Assembly: GCA_007922305.1 (NCBI GenBank)
Contig: ML677344.1
Span: 528,894 to 592,893, forward strand
Origin: Dermatemys mawii
Taxonomy: Eukaryota; Chordata; Testudines; Dermatemydidae
Direction of reading: 5' to 3'
Length of the DNA stretch: 64,000 nucleotides
Of this stretch, positions 1 through 10,912 are shown piece after piece. The notes below the pieces were generated by a model that did not search any database, was not told the origin of the DNA, and saw only the letters and a list, made by a program, of their open reading frames with translations. A program made the position numbers and the translations under genes. Position 1 is the first letter of the stretch; the number at the start of each line of letters is the position of its first letter.

Positions 1-75
<75 letters not shown>

Positions 76-76
76 T
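1..76. repeat. (GATA)n/(GACA)n microsatellite
   Basis: Pure AGAT tetranucleotide repeats run from the window edge to about position 54, then turn into AGAC repeats up to about 75. The array is cut by the left edge, so its true length is unknown. Confidence 0.95.
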
Positions 77-454
77 GTTATCAAACTTTTTGTTGTTTAC
101 ATCCTAGATTATGTACTCAACTCACAGCTCTGGACGCACCTGCTGTCATGTGCAATGATCAAACAGCTGCGGTTCTCTCTGGTTCATTTCGCCAGGGATA
201 TATCAGGCTAGAATCACCCCAGCACAACCCATTGCAATAGCTGCACAAGGGCATAGGCTGGTCAGGGAGTAGCCAGGGCTGTCTGCTGTCTTGTGTCCTC
301 AGTCCTCATGTTCCTCTTCGTATCTCTGAGTAAGAGACGGGATCGTCATAGCAGCTCATTGGTCTCCCGATTGCACTTGGTTCGTGGAAGGTGGATGGGG
401 AAAGAGGGCAGGGCGTGGAAGTCTCTGTGCCCTTCTCTCCCCATCAGTCAGTAC

Positions 455-722
455 AATAGCAACTGTGGGCCCCAGCTGAGATCAGGGCCTCGCCGTGCAT
501 ACATATGCATATGCTAAAGAGTCCTTGCCTCAAAGAGCTTACAAAGGAAATGGACAAGACACACTAAGGGAGGGCGGGAAAGCTGAGGCACAGAGCAGGG
601 AGGCGACTGGCCCAAGGTGACTCATCATATCAGTGGCAGAGCCCAGGACAGCACTCAGGTCTCCTGACTCGCTGTCCAACGCCCTCCCCACTAGACCACT
701 TTGCCCCTCCAGACCTTGCTGC
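455..722 (-). repeat. MIR/CORE-SINE-like element, reverse orientation
   Basis: It contains the diagnostic reversed SINE segments: a 'gctgaggcacagag' block, 'cccaaggtgactca', 'cagtggcagagccc' and an 'actagaccact' end. Similar blocks recur near 11265, 22220, 33085, 34975 and, in the opposite orientation, near 47950 and 49500. It sits just upstream of the first OR coding exon. Confidence 0.65.
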
Positions 723-852
723 CAATTTAGGAATGTAATTTAAGGCACTGAGATCTGAACACTTTGGCCTGATAGACCAAATGAGCTCGTGCTGGGTTTG
801 AAAAATGGCCAGTGACCCGAAAAAAACCCCAGCCCTTTAATTATTGCATTGC

Positions 853-854
853 AG
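853..854 (+). promoter_or_regulatory. Candidate splice acceptor before first OR coding exon
   Basis: A T-rich stretch ending in TTGCAG lies 45 bases before the ATG at 900. OR genes usually have spliced non-coding 5' exons, so this is the likeliest acceptor. A second AG at 896 (TGTAG) is also possible. The promoter would be left of the window. Inference only. Confidence 0.35.
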
Positions 855-899
855 GGAAAGAACTTCTGCAAATCGATTGCTCCACGTCCGCTGTAGGTC

Positions 900-1862
900 A
901 TGTCAACCTTCAATCAGACCGGCCCTAACCCCTCTACGTTCCTGCTGACCGGCATCCCCGGCCTGGAATCTGTGCACGTCTGGATCTCCATCCCATTCTG
1001 CCTCATGTATGGGATTGTTCTGCTAGGAAATGGTACTGTCCTCTTTGTTGTAAAGCAGGAGGAAACCCTCCATGAGCCCATGTACTATTTCCTGTCCATG
1101 CTGGCTGTCATTGATCTGGTCTTCTCAACTGCCGTGGTCCCCAAAATGCTGAGCGTCTTCTGGCTGGGTTCCAGAGAGATCCGCTTTGAGGCCTGCTTCC
1201 TCCAGATGTTCTTCATCCACACCTTCACGGCCGTGGAGTCAGGGGTACTCTTGGCCATGTCTTTAGACCGCTACGTGGCTATCTGCAACCCCTTGAGATA
1301 CAAGAGTATCTTAACCAGCCCAAAGATTGCCCAGATTGGTCTGCTGTCCCTTGCTAGGGGAGTGGGGGTCGTGTCCCCCTTAACCTGCCTTCTAACCCGT
1401 CTGCCCTACTGTAGAACAAATGTCATCCCTCATTCCTATTGTGAGCACATGGCCGTGATGGAGCTGGCCTGCGAATACTCAGCAGTCAGCGACCTGTACA
1501 GCATCGTGGTGACCACTACCCTAGTGGGGACAGACTTCATCTTCATCGCATTCTCTTACGGCATGATCCTCCGCTCCGTCCTACGGCTCTCGGCTCAGGA
1601 GGCACGTCTCAAGGCCTTCAGCACCTGCGGCTCCCATGTCTGTGTCATCCTGGTCTTCTACTTGGGAGGGCTCCTTTCTATGTACCTGCATATTTTTGAC
1701 CTCGGCCTTGCTCCTCACACCCAAGTCTTGGTGGCTGACCTGTACCTCGTGGTTCCCCCCATGCTAAACCCAGTCATCTATGGTATGAAGACCACGCAGA
1801 TCCGGAAACAGGTCTTCAAGCTCTTTGGAGAGTGGAAGATCTCAGCAGAACCCAGTATCTAG
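900..1862 (+). CDS. Class I (fish-like) odorant receptor, OR51/OR52 type, intact
   Basis: This intronless 320-residue seven-transmembrane GPCR would couple to Golf in olfactory neuron cilia; its ligand is unknown. Visible OR hallmarks are an N-terminal glycosylation site (NQT, residues 5-7), GN in TM1 (43-44), the LHEPMYYFLSMLA block (58-69), DRY in MSLDRYVAIC (120-129), extracellular loop 2 cysteines at 171, 181 and 191 with the class I CEH signature (181-183), KAFSTCGSH (238-246) and PMLNPVIYG (287-295). The opening [15 protein letters not shown] is typical of OR51/OR52. The ATG at 900 gives the normal short N-terminus. It aligns without gaps through about residue 300 with the receptor at 12406-13356, so the two are probably tandem paralogues. 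No frameshift or stop is seen. The exact subfamily (51 or 52) cannot be settled by eye. Confidence 0.96.
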   Translation: MSTFNQTGPNPSTFLLTGIPGLESVHVWISIPFCLMYGIVLLGNGTVLFVVKQEETLHEPMYYFLSMLAVIDLVFSTAVVPKMLSVFWLGSREIRFEACFLQMFFIHTFTAVESGVLLAMSLDRYVAICNPLRYKSILTSPKIAQIGLLSLARGVGVVSPLTCLLTRLPYCRTNVIPHSYCEHMAVMELACEYSAVSDLYSIVVTTTLVGTDFIFIAFSYGMILRSVLRLSAQEARLKAFSTCGSHVCVILVFYLGGLLSMYLHIFDLGLAPHTQVLVADLYLVVPPMLNPVIYGMKTTQIRKQVFKLFGEWKISAEPSI

Positions 1863-2945
1863 GGTGGCCACTGATGCAGCCCCGCCCCTCCAATGTCCCC
1901 GCCTTCGCCTGTGTGTCCCCACCCCCAGCAGTGTGACATCACATGCACAGTGCATATGAGCTCACACCAGCGGGGGCGGAGCAACACACTCTGCAAAACA
2001 GCATCCTCCGTGCATGATACCAGAGATAACCATGGCTGGTTTGATATCAGCACCGGACAGGGGACAAATGTCAACACAGAACCAGAGCTGTCTGGCTTAA
2101 AAACGAATGAATGACTTGCCAGTATCCCACCAGCTGACAGTCGGGACCAGCTGTCAAGAGGTTCTAAGCAGCCCCAACTCCCCCTGAAGCCAATGGGACT
2201 AATCATGTGGGGTCCTGAGCTCTTGCTAATCCCATCTGACTTCTCAGCAGAGCTGTCTGAAAAGTCAGGACACGTTTCTGCAAATGTTTTTTAACAGTTG
2301 ATTGGACCGTTTTCTCCCAGGGTTTGCTCTTTCGATGCGTTGTTTTAAAATGCCAGTGACACTTGATGAGTTAAAAAAAATGTCAATACCATCTTTTGAA
2401 AGTTCAGTAAGGTTCTTTTGAAAATGTTCTTTTGAAATTTCAGCCGGCTCCCTGAATTCTTCATGACCCTGATTTCTCAATGATTCTTTTTACTGGTTTC
2501 CAAAATTTGGAAAAAAAATTTCAACGCTATTTGAAAAATCAAAGACTTGTGACCATTTTGCCTTGTCAGGATTCGGCCCCTTGTGCGTTGCAGGGGAGCG
2601 TTTTCAAAAGCACCGCTTAAGGGTGCGTCTACACAGCTCGTGATCCTGCCAGCTCAGGGCTACAGACAGTGGCTTGAGGGGGCTTGCATTTCCACGCTAA
2701 AAATAGGTGAATAGAGAGCTGGTGCAAGGGCTTTGAGCCCTAGCAAGGGGAGCTATGCTTCAGACCCTGAGCTTCAGCCCAAGCCAGACCTTAAAAACAC
2801 TGTCCATGCAGCTCTTCATAACACAGCAGCATGAGCCTCCGTGTGTCACCCAAGCTCAGAGATTCACTGCCACAGGCTGTGGGGACGTGCTGCAAATGAC
2901 CTGGGCCTGCTGGGTAAAATTTTCAAAAGTGATTGAGGGACATTG
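1863..2945. other. Non-coding, no gene recognised
   Basis: Mostly unassigned sequence. An A/T-rich tract at 2265-2540 resembles the A/T-rich MITE-like repeats near 5540 and 22400. A segment at 2625-2780 starts with 'gggtgcgtctacac', like the turtle MITE family seen at 29545 and 50303. No ORF looks like a gene. Confidence 0.5.
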
Positions 2946-3069
2946 GGCCAGATTTTTAATGGTATTTAGGTGCCTAAAGATGCAAATAGACCTTTGGGTG
3001 CGTCTGAGAAATCCTACTAGGGACGTACCTGCATCTTTAGGTGCCTAAATCCTTTAAAAATCTGTCCCG
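2946..3069. repeat. Palindromic MITE-like repeat
   Basis: The left end (GGCCAGATTTTTAATGGTATTTAGGTGCC) is the approximate inverse of the right end (GGTGCCTAAATCCTTTAAAAATCTGTCC), so the unit could fold back nearly end to end. No protein is encoded. Class and target duplication are undetermined. Confidence 0.6.
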
Positions 3070-3159
3070 TAGGAGCCTAAGTCTCACAGAAAGTCAATGG
3101 GACTTGGGCTCTTAAGCCACGTAGGCGCTGTTGAAAATTCGACCCTAAATCTCATTCGT

Positions 3160-6100
3160 GTTTCCCTCCAGGGCCGCTCCAAAGCAATCTCAGATCAACC
3201 ACTTCCATTCATTCAAATCAGACACAGATCAGACTTGATCATGGGTCTCGGAGCATGTGCCACATATTGGAAAGCCAAATGACGAATGCAAACAAAAAGT
3301 GGTACTCTCACACACTAGACATTAGGCGAACCAGGAAAAAGATAATCCCCAAGGAAAGGTTGCCAAGATAGGTCCAAACACAGCTGTAACCGGGACAGAC
3401 AGACAGGGCAGGGCAAGAGCAACCCCTCGACCAATCTCTGTCATCCCTGCCGCATACCATTACACTGGAGAACAGGGAAAGGACAGTGCAAGTCTGAAAG
3501 TCCATTGAACAAGCCCCATCTTGGATGAGCATCCTTAGCGGAACCACCCCGTGGGGATCTGGTTGGATGGTGAAGCTGCCCAGGTATGTTCCCTCCATGC
3601 AGAACGAGCCTAGACCAGGTGTGCTATAAGGTGTGACCGCTCTTTTTTCAACCAAGTGCGGTGCATAGTGCAAAGACAGACTCCTGCAGGCCTGTCCCCC
3701 TGGTGTGGGTTTCCTAAAAGAAAGCGTACTCTGCACTGTCCAGCCATCTCCTGGACCGTTCAGATATTGTAGGCCCGCTGCCCCTCTAAGGGATCAATAT
3801 TCAAGTTTGCTGCTTTACATGGAGTTAGCCACACAATTCAGTTTAAACACAACACTGGGTTTGTTTGGTTAAAAAATAAAGCAAGTTTATTTAACTCCAG
3901 AGATAGATTTGACATCAGTAGACGTATAAGGCATTAAAGTCAGAAATGGTTACAAGGGAAATAAAGATAAAATCTTTTCTAGTAACTAGAACTTAACAAA
4001 CTTTGTTCAAGATCAAATTCTCACCATGTGCTCCCAGCACCAGGGCTGACCAAATCTGAGTCTAGGATCTGCTCCCATCATCCAAAGGTTGTTTCTTTTT
4101 TTCTTTTGAGACAAAAGAGAGAGAAGGGGAAGGGAGCAATACCTTGGGGTGTTTTTGCCCATCTCTTATATAGTCCTGTCCCCCTTTGAAACTCATTTTT
4201 CTGAGGGTTACCCCTGCTGTGAAGATTCACTCAAGGAATCTTGTGGTGAAAGAGGATCCATGCTGGTGTTTTGTAAGATGTAGATCTGTTTGTTCTTGCC
4301 CCCTTCCGTGCCACGGAATGGCTACTGGGTAGATGACTGCCCTGGCTAAGGGTGTCATCTTGTCCTTTGTCTCTGAGAAATTGGTTTATCCAGACTTGTC
4401 TGGTAAACACATTTCAGACCTAATTTCAGCTTCTGCTTATAATGTTACATGTAATGTTGCTACACACATTTCATCATGACGTCATTGACCAGTGAGTTAT
4501 TAGGTTTCAAACGACACTTCACAAGGCATATTTTGTATAAAGATTATTACAGTGGTGTGGAGGGTGTGAATACAAGGGTGGATTTGGTCACATATCGTGA
4601 TTCCTCTGCAGGGCTTAGACCGCTGTGCACTGCACTAAACACAAACGTCCAGAAGAGATCACGGCAGACTTGAGCAGGTGAAGGCCAAGCAGATCCAGGA
4701 GTGCGTGTTGAACCTGCTCTTCCCCAAGAGGACATTGGATAATCAGGTCACCTAGCCTAGTATCCACTGAATCCAGTTCAGGAAATGCAGCCCTCCGTTC
4801 TCTGCCCATTTTACACATTGGCAGCCTGTCCCTCTGTTTCTCCAGTCTCTACCCAATTCATTACCCAATGGCCTTTTCAATCCCATATGCCAATTATTCC
4901 CCATGGCAAGCTAGCCAATCTATACCAAATCTATTGCAAGGTCATGTTCCTATTGGAACCTTGTCACAAACTTCAATAGGTGCAGGACTGGGTCCCAGTC
5001 TGTCCTGAACATAGTCTAATGTTCTAATGTAGATCCGGCTTATAGCAAGTCTGTAACTCAAAGGAATTCCACAACGACTACTGTAAAATGATTATTTTAT
5101 TTGCATGGAGATTTATAATTAAGCACTTTATTGTTTTATGCATTGTCTGGTTATACAGTCTGCTGAGGCCCAATACAGCATTACGATAACAGGTAACGAA
5201 TGGGTCACAGGGAGATCAGATTGTAAAGAATTTGTATGTGAGTTGGTTTTATTTTCACCCAACACCTCAGGCATCAGGAGATAATAAATCTGTACCATGG
5301 TCCGGTTGCTGTATACATGTCCCCCACACTAGAGTAAATGCTCTGTCTCTGTAAGAAAATCTGGGGGCTTCCAACCCCCACCCCGCCCCCCAAAGGCAAA
5401 AAAGCTGCCTTTGATGAGCCTGATTCTGCACTGGCACACAGTCCTTTTCCTCCACACCTGCTCTAAACAAGCAAATGTTGAGAACCAAACTGTGTTTGGG
5501 GAACCAACCTGTTTATTTCTACATGGACACATCTAGCTAACACAAATCAATGTAGGGCCTCTCTTTTCCCCCCTTTTCTTCAAAGACAAAATTGGGGGGA
5601 GGAGAAGGGGAAAAAAACCCAAAAAACCTGAACAAAATTTTAATAGATGAAAAATCTCTTCCTTTCTGGAAGCTGTGCAATGAAAATGGCATGGACATTT
5701 TCAGAGGCGTTTGCAAAATTTTTTTCTCATTTTTTGACGATCTCTAGAAATGCCTTTATCTAGTGCACAGGGCAGTGGAACACATCTAGGGTAGAATAGA
5801 CATCAGTACAGAACACGGATTCTGGTCCAGAGAAGACTGATTTTAGAAAAGCTTCCCAGCACTGAGCTCCAGGGGGCAGGATGAGCAGCTCACAAGGCCC
5901 CTTGCCCACAGCAAAGGCCTTTTAATTAATTCTGCCCACCACACTCCCAGCAAGGAGATATTTACAGCTTGTCGTGACTCATTCAGAACTGTACAGCCTG
6001 CATACCAGTAATTATTCTGTGGGTGCAAATATGTCATTAAGGATCTGAATCCTGAGAAATTCCCAGACACAGACACATCGCAAGACAGGCCTGTGCTTTA

Positions 6101-6555
6101 TTCTCACATAGCCCCTCTTCTGGGCACCCCAATCCTCAGCAGTGATGGGAGCCCCTAATTCCTCTTTCCTTGGGGATTCGGTGACACTCCCACTTTGTGT
6201 TTCTAATGGACTGGTGTCAAAATCAATAACAACCTCTATGGCCTGTAGGCTATTCCCATTCATAGGTGCAGTAAATCAAAGACACTACACTCCATACCTG
6301 GAAAGGAAAGGGGGTAAATGAAAAGAAGGGGGAAAGAACAGGCAAAGGAACCAAGGTTGTTAAATGAGACCCCAGTCACTCCCACAGCAACAACTCAAAG
6401 CCCACACCCCGGAGTCTGGGCAATAAGGGTGGAGCTCGGTGTGAAGGGCTGGTTCCCTCACTGGAAGGCCAGCAGCTCTGCTTTCAGCTGGATGGAGTCC
6501 CTGGTGACCTCGAGCCCTGGCCGTCCCCCAGCTCCTGGTGAAGGGGTGGCCGGCT
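3160..6555. other. Gene-free intergenic stretch
   Basis: No protein gene or RNA gene is supported. Short ORFs here have no recognisable motifs. The region holds A/T-rich tracts (3840-4020, 5040-5260, 5540-5760) and a possible MIR-like piece near 4770-4850, and is otherwise unassigned. Confidence 0.5.
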
Positions 6556-6559
6556 GGGC

Positions 6560-6778
6560 TCAGACATAAGAACGTAAGAACGGCCCTACTGGGTCAGACC
6601 AAAGGTCCATCTAGTCCAGTCTCCTGTCTTCCGACAGCGGCCAAAGCCAGGTGCCCCAGAGTGAATTTACAGAACAGGGAATCACCAAGTGATCCATTCC
6701 CCGTTGCCCATTCTCAAACAGGCAAACAGAGGCTAGGGACACCATTCCTGCCCATCCTGGCTAATGGCTTGCCACAAG
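6560..6778 (-). mobile_element. CR1 LINE 3' fragment, reverse orientation
   Basis: It begins with 'cataagaacgtaagaac', the inverse of the CR1 terminal TTCTTATG repeats, followed by 'gggtcagaccaaaggtcca' and the usual 3' region. The same family lies in + orientation at 38520-38740 and 19635-19801. It abuts the Gypsy element to its right, so that element entered at its edge or lost its own left terminus there. Confidence 0.8.
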
Positions 6779-6848
6779 TGGTGTAAGAAGTGGGACTGAC
6801 TTCGTGGTGAATTGTCCAGGGCAAGATAAATCACCCCCACTCCCTAAA

Positions 6849-7640
6849 ATGGATGATGTAGGGAGGGCGCCAGTTCAGGCCACAGCGGCACAACAAGAGG
6901 CTACCAGGGTCCAGCTGGCTGCCCAATAGGAATCAGTATAGCTACGGCAGGTGACGAATCAATTGCTGACGAGCCAGGTGGCCCAGGATCAAACCACCGT
7001 GCAGGAGGTCGTGAACCAGCTGAAGGCCCTGACTGCTCTGATGCGTGGCTATGATGGGACATGGTCCCTAAGGGCAAGTCGTTACCTACAAAAGATGACA
7101 GTGGATGATGATGTGGAGGCATATCTCCTTGCCTTCGAGAGAACGACCCTACATGAATCCCAGCCCCAAGACCAGTAAGCTAACATCCACAACCTTTCCT
7201 GTGTGGGGCGGCCCAGAAGGCCTACTATGACATGGCAGCGAAAGCGGCTACAGGTTACCCCCAGTTGAAGGCTGAGATCCTGGCGAGGTCTGGGGGGATG
7301 ACAGCTATAAGGACCCAGAGGTTCCATGAGTGAAGGTACCAGGATGGTAAATCACCGAGGTCCCAGCTGCTTGACCTGATCCATCTATCACAGACATGGC
7401 TGCGTTCTGAGACCCACAGCCCAGAGAAAACTATGGACATTGTAGTGTTGGAAGGTTCATGAGAGGACAATCGCCAGCTCTACAAGGATGGGTCAGCCAA
7501 AATGATCCCGCTTCTTACAACGAGTTAGTTGCCCTTGTAGAAAGACACTTAACAGGCAAGGAACTTTCTCAGACTACCAGGGAAGAGATGCACCAGGTCA
7601 AGAGGCCAGTCCCTGCCCCGAGGACCTGGATTGCCGAAGC
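6849..7640 (+). pseudogene. Gag (SCAN-like capsid) remnant of the Gmr1-like element
   Basis: Gag seems to start at the ATG at 6849 but is stopped after about 26 codons and continues across several frames. The capsid part at roughly 7100-7545 contains [16 protein letters not shown], EILARSG, RFHE.RYQDGK.PRSQL, WLRSET, VVLE and LQGWVSQNDPAS..ELVALVERHL segments. This matches the SCAN-domain pattern of RF..F.Y, PR..L..L, WL.PE, E..ELLVLE, LQ.WV, EE.V.L.E. A downstream zinc-knuckle-like stretch (7780-7830) has lost most of its cysteines. Non-functional. Confidence 0.75.
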
Positions 7641-8280
7641 ACTGGGCAGAACTATGTTGAGGCAGAAGGAGGTTGAAAAGCAGCCTGAGGTCGCGAAGGG
7701 ACTTGAAAACCCGGGGAGAGAGGGTCATGAGGGGAGGCCCAACAGCCCAAAGAACAGGGGGATGCCTCGAGCTGCATATAGGCATAATGCTTGTAGGGAA
7801 TTAGGGCAATTAGCTGCCCAGTATCCTAATGTGGAGGAGCCCAAGCAATGCAATCTGGGGGATCATGAAGATCTTTGCAACTTGATAAACCTTGTGGGTG
7901 TTGCATTGTTCCCCCATAGAGACACATGGCCAGTGAGGAAGAATGGCAATCAGACCACTGCATTCGTGGACTCTGGAAGTGCCATCACATTGGTCTCAGG
8001 GAAACTAGTAGGGTGGGACCAGCTATCTCGGGCCAAGTGCACCAGAATAACCTGTGAACACAGTGCTGGCAATTTTTATCCAACCATCCCTGTACAAATT
8101 GAGGTCCAGGGGAATACCACAAAGGTGATGGTAGGGGTGGTCCCAAAACTCCCATATCTGGTACTTTTAGGACAAGCCTTCCCAGTGTTTGGAGGTGTAG
8201 GCCCCATAGATGAGTCAGAGGAGGACAGTAACCCTATGACTGATACAATGACCCAGGTCACTAGCCCTCCCCTGGTCTGA
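7459..8280 (+). pseudogene. Gag C-terminus and aspartic protease segment of the Gmr1-like element
   Basis: This is the longest open segment of the element (273 codons). Its first third is capsid C-terminus. Around codons 165-245 lies a retropepsin-like domain with the active-site motif AFVDSGSA (7960-7983) and a hydrophobic LPYLVLLGQAF stretch (about 8149-8178). The motif is intact here, but upstream gag is broken, so no functional polyprotein can be made. The first ATG is simply the first after a stop and is not the natural start. Confidence 0.75.
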
Positions 8281-8706
8281 GAATTAGCCCAGAACTTGTT
8301 CTCTACACTTGGGAAGCTCTGGAAGAATAGGCGAGAAAGGAGGGCAGACGAGGGTAGGAACCAGGATCCTGGCCCAGAAACAAAAGGCTGCGCTTGTGGG
8401 GAAGAACTCTTGTCCAGCTGGCAGGGGGGCAATGCAGAGGGTCGATGAGCTAGAAGCAGGACCCAGTTCCATGGAGACCAACCCTGAGAGGGAAACAGAA
8501 ATAGGTCCCCTTGAACTTGGGTGTATTGGACCCTCCCTTGAGACTTTGGACAGGCTCAGGCCAATGAGCCGCTATACAATAATATTAGAAAAGAGGTAGT
8601 TGAGGTGAATGGGGTCCTGGTGGAGGGGAAAACCAAAGGGCCAGGACCATATTTCATGATAAAAAGGGACCTGCTATGTAGGGTAGTCTGACCACAAGAG
8701 CAAGAG
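8281..8706 (+). other. Spacer between protease and integrase of the Gmr1-like element
   Basis: Charged, low-complexity coding remnant with several stops. Its end (about 8590-8720) carries a YFMIKRDLLCR-like segment that normally precedes the integrase zinc-binding region in Gypsy elements. No RT or RNase H sequence is visible between protease and integrase, so the unusual domain order does not seem to come from a hidden upstream RT. Confidence 0.5.
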
Positions 8707-9290
8707 GTGGAGCAGCTGTTAGTACCTCAAAGGCACCAGAGGACAGTGTTGGACCTAGCCCATAGTAATTTGTTTGGAGGACACCTAAGGTTAGATAAAA
8801 ACCCCTTGATCAAATCCTACAGAGGTTCTTTTGGACAGGAGTTTATATGGGGGTCCGACGATATTTCACCTCCTGCCCAAAATGCCTATTGCATGGCTCC
8901 CAATTGCACTTGAAGGCCCCCTCTGCCAATTATCAATGTCCCATTTGAGAGGATAGCCATGGACCTGATAGATCCATTGGAGAAGTCAACCTGGGGGCAT
9001 CAGAGTGTGCTCATTGTTCTGGACTATGCCACCTGGTACCCAGAAGTCGCACCCCTACAAAACACAAAGACCAAGATGATAGCTAAGGAATTAATCCAAA
9101 TTTTCTCTAGGGTGGGGATACCCAAAGATAGCTTGACGGATCAAGGAACCCCCTTCATGTCAAAGTTGATGAAGGACTTGTATGCAGTGCTCCACATATG
9201 GGCCCTAAAAACATCAGTCCACCATCCACAGACTGATGGCCTCATCAAATGCTTTAACAGGACACTGAAGAACATGATAAAGTGGTGAGC
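8707..9290 (+). pseudogene. Integrase segment of the Gmr1-like element (catalytic Glu replaced)
   Basis: The N-terminal part has LDLAHSNLFGGHL, the His pair of the HHCC zinc-binding region, with the Cys pair only partly preserved. After a stop near 8911 the catalytic core continues from about 8938: MDLIDP supplies the first Asp and LTDQGTPF the second. In the third motif (DGLIKCFNRTLK, about 9235-9270) Lys stands where the family has Glu (usually DGL.ERFNRTL). Losing that residue and the internal stop makes this integrase dead. Confidence 0.8.
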
Positions 9291-9304
9291 CTGGACAGAA
9301 AGAA

Positions 9305-10165
9305 CTGGGACACCTTACTACACCAAGGAAGCCAAAGAGAAGACTGTCTTTTCCACACCAGAGGGATTGTACCAGTACACGGTCCTCCCTTTTGGATTAC
9401 ACGGGGCTCTCTCAACCTTCCCCTGGCTTATGAATAAATTGTTGTGTCTACGTGGCAAGCATGCGGCTGCTTACCTTGACGATGTCATACATATCCCAGA
9501 CTGGGAGATGCACCTAGAAAAGGTGGACACAATACTGGATGCCCTGAGGAAGGCAGATCTCACTGCGAATCCCTTCAAATGTGCAACAGGGCTAGCAGAA
9601 GCCAAATACCTCGGGTACATTGCGGGGAGGTGTGTAGTGAAGCCCCAACTGAACAAGTTGGAGGCAATACAAATTTGGCCCTCAACGATCCGGAAGAAAC
9701 AGGTCAGAGAATTCCTGGGCATAGTTGGGTACTATAGGCGATTCATTCCCCACTTTGCTACCAGAGCATACCCCTTGATAGATCTGATAAAAGCCTGGAG
9801 CCCAGATATAGTGAAATGGTCCAGTGCAGCTGAAGAGGCTTTTGCAGATCTGAGGACTGCACTCCACAGTAAACCAGTGCTAGAGCCCCAGACTTTGAGA
9901 AGGACTTTATACTGCAAACCGATGCCACCAAGGCTGGGTGGGGAGCCCTACTTTCTCAAATGGTAGGAGAGGGAGAATACCCCAGTCCTATTCCTTAGTA
10001 GGAAACTCCTGCCCAGAGAACAAGGGTATGCTGTGGGAGAGAAGGAATGTTTTGCGGTAAATTGGACCATAGAAACCCTCCAATATTACCTACTAGGACA
10101 GAGATTTACCCTCGTCACTGATCATGCCCCCCTGAAATGGATGCACCGAAACAAAGAACGGAATG
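9305..10165 (+). pseudogene. Reverse transcriptase and RNase H remnant of the Gmr1-like element
   Basis: RT begins mid-domain at a KTVFSTPEGLYQYTVLPFGLHGA block (about 9340-9410), without the upstream fingers. It has the YLDDV active site (about 9472-9486), then LGYI, VREFLGIVGYYRRFIPHFA and a connection region. The frame shifts near 9870-9890. RNase H continues in another frame to about 10165 with QTDATKAGWGALLSQ and LVTDHAPLKWM segments. The RT start joins directly to an integrase-tail motif (DRKNWDTLL), which indicates a deletion at the junction. Confidence 0.8.
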
Positions 10166-10418
10166 CAAGAGTAACGAGATGTTCAATGTTGTGAACTTTC
10201 GATTTTGTGAACTGATCAATCTGCAATTAATCTGTCAAATAGAGGATCTACTGTACAAGGGCAAAGAACTATCACAACTTGTTGTTTTAAGAACCAGCAT
10301 CAGTTAACAGCTTTCCAAAGAGTAAATACAGATTTACTATCTATTTTAGGAGTTAAAATCTGCCAGCCGTAAAGTTAACTTAAAAAGTATTGAGTTAAAC
10401 AAGTATCTGCTGTAAAAT

Positions 10419-10517
10419 GTGGATCTATCTATCTTAATAAACCCCCATATCAATTATCTATCCATCTATCTATCTATCTATCTCCATACTCCCTTCTATC
10501 TATCTTCATACACTCCC

Positions 10518-10556
<39 letters not shown>

Positions 10557-10560
10557 CACG
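10419..10560. repeat. (CTAT)n microsatellite, interrupted
   Basis: Repeated CTAT/CATC tetranucleotides in two main runs (about 10458-10485 and 10518-10556). A predicted 60-residue ORF across it is purely repeat-derived. Confidence 0.9.
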
Positions 10561-10852
10561 CCCATCTCTCTCTCTCTTCCCCTGCCCCTATATACACCTA
10601 GCTAGCTATCTGGTCAGATCCTCAGCTGGTTTAAACAGATGTAGCTCCAGTATTTTCAGTGGTGCTCCCCCAGTTTACACCAGCTGGACAGCCAGTCTGG
10701 TCTGCATTTGCACACATAGTACAGTTCAGAGGGCGGTAAGACCTATGGAGAGTTAATATTCAGTCCGGGGTGGGAGGGAGGAATGTTCTAAACTTAGAAG
10801 CATGTTGCTGTGTGGAAAGGGCCAGGGCTGCAGATTCTCCCCATTGGCTGAT

Positions 10853-10866
10853 GTTCCCCTGTGGGC
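10853..10866 (+). promoter_or_regulatory. Olf/Ebf-like site upstream of second OR promoter
   Basis: GTTCCCCTGTGGGC resembles the Olf/Ebf consensus (TCCCNNGGGA) loosely and lies 16 bases upstream of the TATA box. The OR promoter at 44895 has a comparable GTTCCACAGGGG at 44870. Olf/Ebf sites are common in OR promoters; the assignment is inference. Confidence 0.35.
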
Positions 10867-10882
10867 TGGGCATTGGAGGAGC

Positions 10883-10890
10883 TATAAATA
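10883..10890 (+). promoter_or_regulatory. TATA box of second OR gene
   Basis: TATAAATA sits about 150 bases upstream of a strong splice donor (GTGAGT at 11034). A transcript starting near 10913 would have a non-coding exon of about 120 bases, then an intron to the acceptor at 12358-12359. This is the normal OR layout. A short upstream ATG frame (ATG at 11022) would end soon after splicing. Confidence 0.55.
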
Positions 10891-10912
10891 CTAGTGTGCT
10901 CTGACCCTGGCA

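Larger units (their letters stand above)
6779..10175 (+). mobile_element. Gmr1-like Ty3/Gypsy retrotransposon, degenerate
   Basis: Decayed gag-pol element with domains in the order capsid (SCAN-like), protease, integrase, reverse transcriptase, RNase H. Integrase before reverse transcriptase is the Ty1/copia order, but the proteins are Gypsy-like. This combination defines the Gmr1 group, whose capsid is considered the source of the vertebrate SCAN domain. Multiple in-frame stops, frameshifts and a truncation at the integrase/RT junction show it is inactive. No flanking LTRs were recognised; 'tggtgtaagaagtgggac' near 6779 may be a remnant of the primer-binding region. It lies between two OR genes on the same strand. 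Confidence 0.85.

Noticed and set aside
8281..8706. A hidden RT between protease and integrase in the Gypsy element
   Set aside because: No RT motif in any frame; the gap is too short for RT plus RNase H.
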